NCBI GenBank assembly: GCA_035259345.1
Contig: DATFWK010000018.1
Location: 1-20,017, forward strand
Reading direction: 5' to 3'
DNA from: DATFWK01 sp035259345
GTDB taxonomy: Bacteria > Actinomycetota > Thermoleophilia > Miltoncostaeales > Miltoncostaeaceae
DNA length: 20,017 bases
Below, one piece after another: positions 14,738-20,017 of the stretch. Under the pieces are notes generated by a model. That model was not told the DNA's origin, ran no database searches, and worked only from the letters and a program-made list of their open reading frames with translations. Position 1 is the first letter of the stretch; each line of letters starts with the position of its first letter. A program made the translations under genes and the position numbers.

Positions 14738-14765
14738 TTCGCCCCAGCCCGGGACCCGGGTGCGG

Positions 14766-15890
14766 CTACGCCGTGAGCGCCGCCACGACGTGGTCCACGC
14801 AGGCCGTCAGGGCTCGCACGTCCTCGGGGTCGATCGTCGGGAAGAGCGCGACGCGGAGCTGGTTTCGCCCCAGCTTGCGATAGGACTCGGTGTCGACGAT
14901 GCCGTTCGCCCGGAGCACCTGGCTGACGGTGGTGGCCGGAACGCGCTCGTCGAGGTCGATCGTGGCGACGGTATGGCTGCGCTTCGCCGGGTCGGCGACG
15001 AAGGGCGTCGCGTACTCCGATGCCTCGGCCCAGCCGTAGATGATCGCCGCCGACGCGTCGGCGCGGCCGGCCGCCCACTCGATGCCGCCGTTCGCGGCGA
15101 TCCAGTCCAGCTGGTCGACGAGCAGGATCAGCGTCCCCACCGAAGGCGTGTTGTAGGTCTGGTCCTTGCGCGCGTTGTCGAGGGCGAGCGCGAGGTCGAG
15201 GGACGCCGGGGTCCAGCGCTCGGCCCGGAGCCGCTCGATGCGCTCGAGTGCGCGCGGCGAGCAGGCGGCGAGCCACGTGCCGCCCTCGGAGCCGAGGCAC
15301 TTCTGCGGGCTGAAGTAGTAGGCGTCGAACTGGGTCGGGTCGAGCCGGAGCCCGCCGACCGCCGAGGTGCCGTCCACCAGCACGAGCCCGTCCGCGGCCG
15401 GCCGGCGCACCTCCATCGCGACGCCGGTCGAGGTCTCGTTATGGGTCAGGCAGTAGGCGTCGACGCCGGGGTCGGGACGGGGCTCGGGATGGTCACCCGG
15501 CTCGCTCTCGATCACCTCCGCCTCGCCGATGTGGGGCGCCGCCGCGGCCGCTGCTGCGAACTTCGACGAGAACTCGCCGAAGGAGAGATGCTGGCTACGG
15601 GCCTCGATGAGGTTGAACGTCGCAGCGTCCCAGAAGAGCGTCGCGCCGCCGTTGCCGAGCATGACCTCGTAGCCGTCCGGCAGCTGCATGAGCTCCGCCA
15701 CGCCCGCGCGCGCCCGGCCGACCAGATCGCGCACCGGCCGCTGGCGATGGCTCGTTCCGAGCGGGCCTGCGCCGGCCGCGGCGAGCGCCTCGACCGCCTC
15801 CGGCCGCACCTTCGACGGCCCGCACCCGAAGCGCCCGTCCTGCGGCCGGATGGCCTCGGGGATGCGGATGTCCGGGACCGTCGTGCTCAC
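14766..15890 (-). CDS. serC: Phosphoserine aminotransferase, mycobacterial type
   Basis: This PLP enzyme converts 3-phosphohydroxypyruvate and glutamate to phosphoserine in serine synthesis, and often acts in pyridoxine synthesis too. It has 374 residues. Features: FGCGPSKVRPE near the N-terminus, GTSHRQ, LGNGGATLFWD, CLTHNETSTG, the pyridine-binding Asp in LVDGTSAVGG, and the PLP lysine Lys197 in FSPQKCLGSEGG. This arrangement is the actinobacterial SerC subgroup rather than the E. coli type. The GTG start lies nine bases after the tusA stop, so it could be read from the upstream operon. A TAGCAT six bases before the GTG could also start a leaderless serC mRNA. Confidence 0.93.
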   Translation of the reverse strand: MSTTVPDIRIPEAIRPQDGRFGCGPSKVRPEAVEALAAAGAGPLGTSHRQRPVRDLVGRARAGVAELMQLPDGYEVMLGNGGATLFWDAATFNLIEARSQHLSFGEFSSKFAAAAAAAPHIGEAEVIESEPGDHPEPRPDPGVDAYCLTHNETSTGVAMEVRRPAADGLVLVDGTSAVGGLRLDPTQFDAYYFSPQKCLGSEGGTWLAACSPRALERIERLRAERWTPASLDLALALDNARKDQTYNTPSVGTLILLVDQLDWIAANGGIEWAAGRADASAAIIYGWAEASEYATPFVADPAKRSHTVATIDLDERVPATTVSQVLRANGIVDTESYRKLGRNQLRVALFPTIDPEDVRALTACVDHVVAALTA

Positions 15891-15896
15891 GCGCCG

Positions 15897-15902
15897 ATGC
15901 TA
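15897..15902 (-). promoter_or_regulatory. Possible -10 element of serC
   Basis: On the minus strand this reads TAGCAT, with six bases to GTG 15890. The first three bases are also the tusA stop codon, so the match may be partly coincidental. Confidence 0.3.
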
Positions 15903-16124
15903 GCGGCGCCGGCGCCGCACGAGCCCCTGCCATTCGTCACCCTCCCGCTGGAGGGCCATCAGGCGGTGGCCGGTCTCGTGGCACCAGGCCGGCAGGTCGA
16001 CCTCGATCAGCGGGTCGTCCGCCAGGAGCGCCACCACCTCCTCGTCGGCCGCCCGGGCCAGCGCCCGGTCGAGGAGCTGCAGGGGCACCGGGCAGTAGGT
16101 GCCCAGGGCGTCGACCGTCCTCAT
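15900..16124 (-). CDS. tusA: TusA/SirA-family sulfur carrier protein
   Basis: TusA proteins carry sulfur as a persulfide from cysteine desulfurases to tRNA thiolation, molybdenum cofactor or other sulfur acceptors. This 74-residue protein is the expected size (about 75-85). The family CPxP motif is present (Cys11-Pro-Val-Pro), giving the persulfide-forming cysteine. The middle has the family-like LADDPLIEVDLPAWCHETGH with a second cysteine, Cys48. The C-terminus is unusually Arg-rich. The ATG start overlaps the stop of the desulfurase-like gene (ATGA), so they are translationally coupled and probably partners. The symbol denotes family, not proven pathway. Confidence 0.9.
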   Translation of the reverse strand: MRTVDALGTYCPVPLQLLDRALARAADEEVVALLADDPLIEVDLPAWCHETGHRLMALQREGDEWQGLVRRRRR

Positions 16125-17287
16125 GGGCCGATCGGGCTCAGGGCCCGCAGCCGGGCGACGGCGTCCGCGAACGCCACGGCGGCCAGGTCGACCTCCGCCT
16201 CCGTCGTCGCCGGGCCGAGCGTGAACAGGACGGCCGAGTGGGTCCACGGCGGCTCGAGGCCGATCGCCTCGAGCACGGGCGCGGCCTTGCGGGCGTCGGC
16301 CGAGCAGGCCGACCCGGGCGAGGCGGCCACGCCGGCCTCCGCGAGCGCGAGCACCAGCGCCTCCCCGTCGACCCAGCCGGCCGAGACCTGGACGTGCCCG
16401 GGCACCCGGCCGGAGCGCGGGCCGTTCAGCCGCACGTCCGGCACAGCGAGCAGGCGCTCGACGAGGCGCTCGGCGAGGGCGCTCATGCGCGCGGCCCGCT
16501 CGCCCAGCTCCGCCGCCGCGATGCGCGCCGCCTCGCCGAGCCCGGCGATGCCGGGGAGGTCGACGGCGCCGGCGCGCTTCCCGGCCTCCTGGGCGCCGCC
16601 CTCGACGAGCGGATGGATGCGCGCTCCCGGGCGGACGTAGAGCGCGCCGACCCAGCCCGGCCCGGACATCGATCGCCCGCCCAGCGTGAGGGCGTCGCAG
16701 CCGAAGGCCGTGACGTCGACCGGGACGAGGCCTGCCGTGGCGCCGGCGTCCACGTGGACCCTCGCCGGGGAGCCGGTCGCGCGCACCGCGGCCACCAGAG
16801 CCGGGACGTCCTGGATCGTCCCGATCTCCGGCTGCCCGTGCGGGAGCGTCACCAGCGCCGTGTCCGGGCGGACGGCCGCCGCCAGGTCCTCCGGCGGCAC
16901 CACCCCCAGCTCGTCCACGCCGACCAGGGTGAGCTCGCCGCCGTCTCGGGTGGCCGTGCGGCACGCGGCCAGCGTGGCCGGATGCTCGACTGCGGTCGCG
17001 ACGACGTGGCGTCCCAGCGCGCGGTTCGCCGAGAGGAGCCCCTTCACCGCGAGGTTGCGCGCCTCGGTGTCGCCGCCGGTGAAGACGACGTCCTCGTCCG
17101 GTGCCCCGATGAGCGCGGCGACGTGCCCGCGGGCGGCCTCCAGAGCCTCTGCAGGGACGCGCGCCCACTCGTGCAGCGCCTCCGGGCTACCGAACTCGTC
17201 CTCGAGGAAGGGCCGCATCGCCGCCCGCACGCGGGGGTCGAGGGGCCCGGAGGCCCCGTGGTCGAGGTAGGCGCCGGGTCGGTCCAC
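16121..17287 (-). CDS. Cysteine desulfurase-like class V aminotransferase fold protein, PLP lysine missing
   Basis: The overall sequence follows the IscS/NifS cysteine desulfurase family. It has YLDHGASGPLDPRV (7-20), FTGGDTEARNLAVKG (69-83), EHPAT (His102), VHVDAGATAG (Asp180), GALYVR, GGAQEAGKRAG, and the mobile-loop PGSACSADARKAAP with Cys328. However, the lysine that holds PLP in SAHK-type motifs aligns with Ser206 in GGRSMSGPGW. The usual NNE, the Gln after Asp, and the SIRFSLG Arg are also replaced (GQPEIG, DAGAT, SAVLFTLG). The protein is full length (388 residues from GTG 17287) without frameshift, so this looks like an evolved pseudoenzyme or altered catalyst. It overlaps tusA. The open frame extends to 17347, but GTG 17287 fits the family and the promoter. 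Confidence 0.75.
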   Translation of the reverse strand: MDRPGAYLDHGASGPLDPRVRAAMRPFLEDEFGSPEALHEWARVPAEALEAARGHVAALIGAPDEDVVFTGGDTEARNLAVKGLLSANRALGRHVVATAVEHPATLAACRTATRDGGELTLVGVDELGVVPPEDLAAAVRPDTALVTLPHGQPEIGTIQDVPALVAAVRATGSPARVHVDAGATAGLVPVDVTAFGCDALTLGGRSMSGPGWVGALYVRPGARIHPLVEGGAQEAGKRAGAVDLPGIAGLGEAARIAAAELGERAARMSALAERLVERLLAVPDVRLNGPRSGRVPGHVQVSAGWVDGEALVLALAEAGVAASPGSACSADARKAAPVLEAIGLEPPWTHSAVLFTLGPATTEAEVDLAAVAFADAVARLRALSPIGP

Positions 17288-17306
17288 TACGATGGCGCCG
17301 ATTGTA
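17288..17306. promoter_or_regulatory. Bidirectional promoter between desulfurase-like and cyclophilin genes
   Basis: The near-palindrome TACGATGGCGCCGATTGTA offers a -10 on each strand: TACGAT (17288-17293) for the plus-strand lipoprotein gene and TACAAT (minus strand, 17306-17301, 5 of 6 consensus) for the minus-strand operon. The gene starts are 17329 (plus) and 17287 (minus). No clear -35 was identified on either side. Confidence 0.45.
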
Positions 17307-17328
17307 GGAGCCGAGAGGGGGACCCGGG

Positions 17329-18054
17329 GTGAGGGCGCGATCCGCAACGATGCTCGTCGCCGTGCTGGCTGCGGCGGGATTGGCAGCCGCCGGATGTGGC
17401 AGCTCGTCCAGCGGCTCGGCCACGGTCGGCGGCGCGACGGCCGGCCAGACGGTCACCGGAGCGGGCCTCGCGCAGAACGCGCCGTGCAGCACCGTCACGC
17501 CGCGGAGCGCCGGCCAGAAGAAGCCGCAGTTCACGAAGGCCCAGCAGGTGCTCAAGCCCGGTCACCAGTACGCGATCGTCATGCGCACCTCTTGCGGCCA
17601 GATCCGGATCGTCCTCGACAAGAAGGCCGGGGGCCCCATCCCGAACTCCATAGCGTTCCTGACCACGAAGCGGTTCTACGACGGGCTCACGTTCCACCGC
17701 GTCGTCCCGGACTTCGTGCTCCAGGGCGGCGACCCGCTCGGCGACGGCACCGGTGGCCCCGGCTACACCGTCGTCGGCCCGGTGCCTGCCGGCTTCCAGT
17801 ACCGCGTCGGCGACGTCGCGATGGCGAAGACCCAGAGCGAGCCGGCCGGCACGGCGGGCTCGCAGTTCTTCATCGTCTCGAGCCGCAACGGCGGGCTGAA
17901 CCTCACGGCGCAGCCGGTCTACGGGATCCTCGGCCACGCCCGGGACGCGACCTCCATCACGACGATCCGGCGCATCGCGGCGCTCGGGGTGTCCGACGGG
18001 CCGCCGAGCCAGCCCGTCTACATCATCACCGCGCGCCTGATCCAGACGGGCTAG
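17329..18054 (+). CDS. Lipoprotein cyclophilin-type peptidyl-prolyl cis-trans isomerase
   Basis: This 241-residue protein begins with a basic N-terminus, a hydrophobic segment (about 8-20) and a lipobox ending at Cys23 (LAAAGC), so it should be a lipoprotein outside the membrane. A Ser/Gly/Thr-rich linker follows. The cyclophilin domain (about 80-240) shows NSIAFLTTKRFYDGLTFHR with the catalytic Arg, then FVLQGGDPLGDGTGGPGY, AMAKT and SQFFIV. It would speed prolyl isomerisation and folding of exported proteins. GTG 17329 is preceded by AGGGGG at 17316-17321, and a -10-like TACGAT sits at 17288-17293. It lies ten bases upstream of the M48 protease gene, and both act at the envelope. Confidence 0.92.
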   Translation: MRARSATMLVAVLAAAGLAAAGCGSSSSGSATVGGATAGQTVTGAGLAQNAPCSTVTPRSAGQKKPQFTKAQQVLKPGHQYAIVMRTSCGQIRIVLDKKAGGPIPNSIAFLTTKRFYDGLTFHRVVPDFVLQGGDPLGDGTGGPGYTVVGPVPAGFQYRVGDVAMAKTQSEPAGTAGSQFFIVSSRNGGLNLTAQPVYGILGHARDATSITTIRRIAALGVSDGPPSQPVYIITARLIQTG

Positions 18055-18064
18055 CGCGGGACCG

Positions 18065-19252
18065 GTGGGGATCGCCCGACACGTCGGACCGCTGCGCGGG
18101 CTCCTCGTGCGCGAGGACGTGCCGGAGGTCGCCCCAGCCGTGCTCGACGAGTGGTTCCAGAAGGACGAGCTGCGGCGGGCGCGCGCCTATCGCCGGGGCA
18201 CATGGGCGATGTGGGCCGTCGGAGCCCCGGCCGGCCCCACGGCGTCGGTCAAGGTCGCGCTTCGTGCCGGACGCTGGGCGCCGGTGCTGGCGCGGGCGTC
18301 CTTCGGGTCCCCGGCGCTTGCCGGCGCGACCTTCGGCGTCGGCACGGTGCTCGCCGGGCGTGTGGCGGGCCTCCCGCTTTCGGTCGCGCGCTACGCGTGG
18401 GGCCGCGGGTTCGGCATCGTGGTCCAGCCCCCGCGTGACTGGCTGAAGGACCTGGGCAAGGCGACGGCCCTGCAGGCCGTCCTGGCCGCCGGCATCGGGG
18501 GCGGCACCGCGGCCCTCATGCGGGCGCGGCCGCGGACGTGGTGGGCCTGGGCCTGGGGGGCGGCCGGCGCCGCCTCGATGGCGCTGGCGTTCCTCTCGCC
18601 GCTCGTGATCGAGCCGCTCTTCCAGAAGACGCGGCCGCTCGACGACGAGGAGCTGCGCGAGGACATCCTGGAGCTCGCCCGCCGGATGGGGGTCCGGGCG
18701 CGCGATGTGGTGGTGAGCGACGCCAGCCGGCGGACAACGGCCTCGAACGCCTACGTCTCGGGCCTCGGCGCCAGCCGCCGGGTGGTCCTGTTCGACACGT
18801 TGCTGCGCGACTTCCCGCGCAACCAGGTCCGGTTCGTGGTCGCCCACGAGCTCGCCCACGTCGCCCACCGGGACATCCTGCGGCTCGGGGTCGCGGCGCA
18901 GGCGCTGGCGCTGCCCGGCGTGCTGCTCGCCGCCGGCGCCGGCGGGGTGCTCGGGCGCGGCGAGGGCACGGCGGGGACCCTGCGGCGGCTGGCGGTCGTC
19001 GCCGCAGCGTCGGAGGTGCTCGGCGTGGTGGCGGCGCCGCTCCTCAACCGGGTGAGCCGCCAGGTCGAGCGCGAGGCCGACTGGGCGGCCCTGCAGGCGA
19101 CCGGCGATCCGGACGCCGCGATCGAGCTCCAGCGGGGCCTTGTGCTGCGCAACCTGGGCGTGCCGAACCCGCCTCCGTGGGTTCAGCTCGTCCTGGGCTC
19201 GCACCCCACGGCGCTCGAGCGCATCGGGCTCGCGCTCCGCGCGCGGGCCTGA
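18065..19252 (+). CDS. M48-family metalloprotease, Ste24/CAAX protease-like
   Basis: This 395-residue integral membrane zinc protease resembles Ste24 (CAAX prenyl protease 1). The N-terminal WFQKDELRRARAYRRG (30-45) recalls the Ste24 start. Several membrane helices follow (around 80-105, 135-152 and 158-182). SNAYVSGLGASRRVVLFDTLL (227-247) precedes the zinc motif VVAHELAHVAH (His261, Glu262, His265). EREADWAAL supplies the third ligand (Glu337) and Asp339, and SHPTALERI is near the end. Bacterial members probably act in membrane protein quality control, since protein prenylation is not expected here. GTG 18065 is ten bases after the cyclophilin stop, so the two are likely co-transcribed. Confidence 0.9.
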   Translation: MGIARHVGPLRGLLVREDVPEVAPAVLDEWFQKDELRRARAYRRGTWAMWAVGAPAGPTASVKVALRAGRWAPVLARASFGSPALAGATFGVGTVLAGRVAGLPLSVARYAWGRGFGIVVQPPRDWLKDLGKATALQAVLAAGIGGGTAALMRARPRTWWAWAWGAAGAASMALAFLSPLVIEPLFQKTRPLDDEELREDILELARRMGVRARDVVVSDASRRTTASNAYVSGLGASRRVVLFDTLLRDFPRNQVRFVVAHELAHVAHRDILRLGVAAQALALPGVLLAAGAGGVLGRGEGTAGTLRRLAVVAAASEVLGVVAAPLLNRVSRQVEREADWAALQATGDPDAAIELQRGLVLRNLGVPNPPPWVQLVLGSHPTALERIGLALRARA

Positions 19253-19283
19253 CGCGGGAGGTTCGCCGCCTCCGCGGCGCGGC

Positions 19284-19289
19284 TACCAT
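19284..19289 (+). promoter_or_regulatory. -10 element of argS
   Basis: TACCAT (4 of 6 consensus) is followed by eight bases and then the GTG start at 19298. No Shine-Dalgarno is present, so a leaderless or near-leaderless mRNA is likely. Confidence 0.4.
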
Positions 19290-19297
19290 TGCCGCCC

Positions 19298-20017
19298 GTG
19301 CCCGACGCCGCCCTCATCGCCCCGATCCGCGAGACGCTCGCGGCCGCCGCGCGTGACCTCGTCGGGGACGCCGCGCCGCCGGTCGAGCTCGCCGCGCCGG
19401 CCAACCCCGAGCACGGCGACCTGGCGACGCCGCTCGCGATGGCCCTCGCGCGCCCTGCCCGGCGCTCGCCGCGGGAGATCGCGGAGTCGCTCGCCGAGGT
19501 GCTTCGCGACGGCGGGCTGGTGGAGGGGGCCGAGGTCGCCGGCCCCGGCTTCCTCAACCTGACGCTCCCGCCGGCGTGGTTCGCCGACGCGGCCGCCGCG
19601 GTCGTGTCGGCGGGCCCGGACTACGGCGCCGGCCAGGCCGACCCGGCCCAGGACGTGCACCTCGAGTTCGTCTCCTCGAACCCGACCGGACCGCTGCACG
19701 TGGGCCACGCGCGCCACGCCGCCTACGGCGACTCCCTCGGCCGCATCCTCGGCTTCGCCGGCCACACGGTCCACCGCGAGTTCTACGTCAACGACTACGG
19801 GCGCCAGATGGAGCTCTTCGGGGCGTCGGTCGCCGCGCGCTACGGCGAGCTGGCCGGCGTCGAGACGCCCTTCCCGGAGGACGGGTACCGGGGCGACTAC
19901 GTCGCCGAGATCGCGGCCAGGATCCGTGGCGAGGTGGGCGACGCGTACCGGGACGCGCTCGACCCGCTCGAGCCCGAGGCCCTCACGTTCTTCGCGCTGC
20001 GCGGCAAGGACCTGATG
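19298..20017 (+). CDS. argS: Arginyl-tRNA synthetase, N-terminal part (runs off the window)
   Basis: The first 240 codons are present and the frame is still open at the window end. The N-terminal additional domain (about 1-90) includes PANPEHGDLATPLAMALA (35-52) and GPGFLNLTL, characteristic of ArgS. The class I catalytic domain opens with VSSNPTGPLHVGHARHAAYG, containing the HIGH-type signature (His134-Val-Gly-His137), and NDYGRQMELFG follows. The enzyme charges tRNA-Arg. The GTG start is taken from the family N-terminus and the -10 at 19284-19289. It lies 45 bases after the M48 protease gene, with only a weak GC-rich hairpin between, so read-through is possible. Confidence 0.95.
   Translation, partial: MPDAALIAPIRETLAAAARDLVGDAAPPVELAAPANPEHGDLATPLAMALARPARRSPREIAESLAEVLRDGGLVEGAEVAGPGFLNLTLPPAWFADAAAAVVSAGPDYGAGQADPAQDVHLEFVSSNPTGPLHVGHARHAAYGDSLGRILGFAGHTVHREFYVNDYGRQMELFGASVAARYGELAGVETPFPEDGYRGDYVAEIAARIRGEVGDAYRDALDPLEPEALTFFALRGKDLM

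Noticed and set aside
14744..14760. CCCGGG-A-CCCGGG type dyad between serC and the radical SAM gene as a terminator.
   Set aside because: The arms are separated by a single base, so only a short stem with a loop could form, and no U-tract follows. Too weak to call in GC-rich sequence.
16121..17287. The desulfurase-like gene as a decaying pseudogene.
   Set aside because: It is full length, has no frameshift or internal stop, keeps strong GC third-position bias and overlaps tusA cleanly. The loss of active-site residues is therefore more likely selected than neutral decay.
19253..19283. GC-rich partial hairpins between the M48 protease gene and argS as a terminator.
   Set aside because: Only about 5-bp stems can form (for example CGCCG with CGGCG), which is expected by chance at this GC content.

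Overview
The window is very GC-rich (third codon positions are almost always G or C) and densely coding. It uses many GTG starts, ATGA/GTGA stop-start overlaps, and U-tract-less hairpins between genes. The gene order uvrC-rapZ-yvcK followed closely by gap-pgk-tpiA, a mycobacterial-type SerC, an Rv2578c-family radical SAM protein and Tad-type TadE/TadG-like proteins all point to an Actinomycetota chromosome. A deep-branching, Thermoleophilia-like lineage is my inference, not a demonstrated assignment. I see no rRNA, tRNA, CRISPR array, transposase or prophage gene. No stretch over 300 bases lacks a gene; the longest gaps are 6121-6296 and 6960-7121.

Layout. (1) 1-1595, plus strand: the end of a Tad/Flp-pilus-like cluster. 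It has the tail of one TadE-like gene, a second TadE-like gene, and a TadG-like membrane protein fused to a VanY-type D,D-peptidase and a lytic transglycosylase, all joined by GTGA overlaps. (2) 1694-2209: a five-helix membrane protein of unknown function. (3) 2310-6120: uvrC-rapZ-yvcK, tightly coupled. (4) 6297-6959: a DUF1097-like membrane protein with a structured leader and a strong terminator hairpin, lying where actinobacteria usually carry whiA. (5) 7122-11556: gap-pgk-tpiA-gpmI, a lower-glycolysis operon with ATGA couplings.

(6) 11576-17287, minus strand, read from the right: a cysteine-desulfurase-like protein with a degenerate PLP pocket overlaps tusA, followed by serC. Next is an Rv2578c-family radical SAM gene with a perfect SOS box over its promoter, then a small exported protein and a cysteine-free thioredoxin-like membrane protein, and finally a nitronate monooxygenase that converges on gpmI. 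(7) 17329-end, plus strand: a lipoprotein cyclophilin, a Ste24-like M48 protease, and the start of argS, which runs off the window.

The most notable items are the pilus-associated double peptidoglycan hydrolase, the apparently PLP-less desulfurase homologue coupled to TusA, the SOS-controlled radical SAM gene, and two homologues in one minus-strand block that have lost their family's key residues (Lys in the desulfurase homologue, CxxC in the thioredoxin homologue). Several genes also have a TANNNT -10 element only 6-8 bases before the start codon, which suggests widespread leaderless transcription. All functions are read from sequence motifs and have not been tested by database search.
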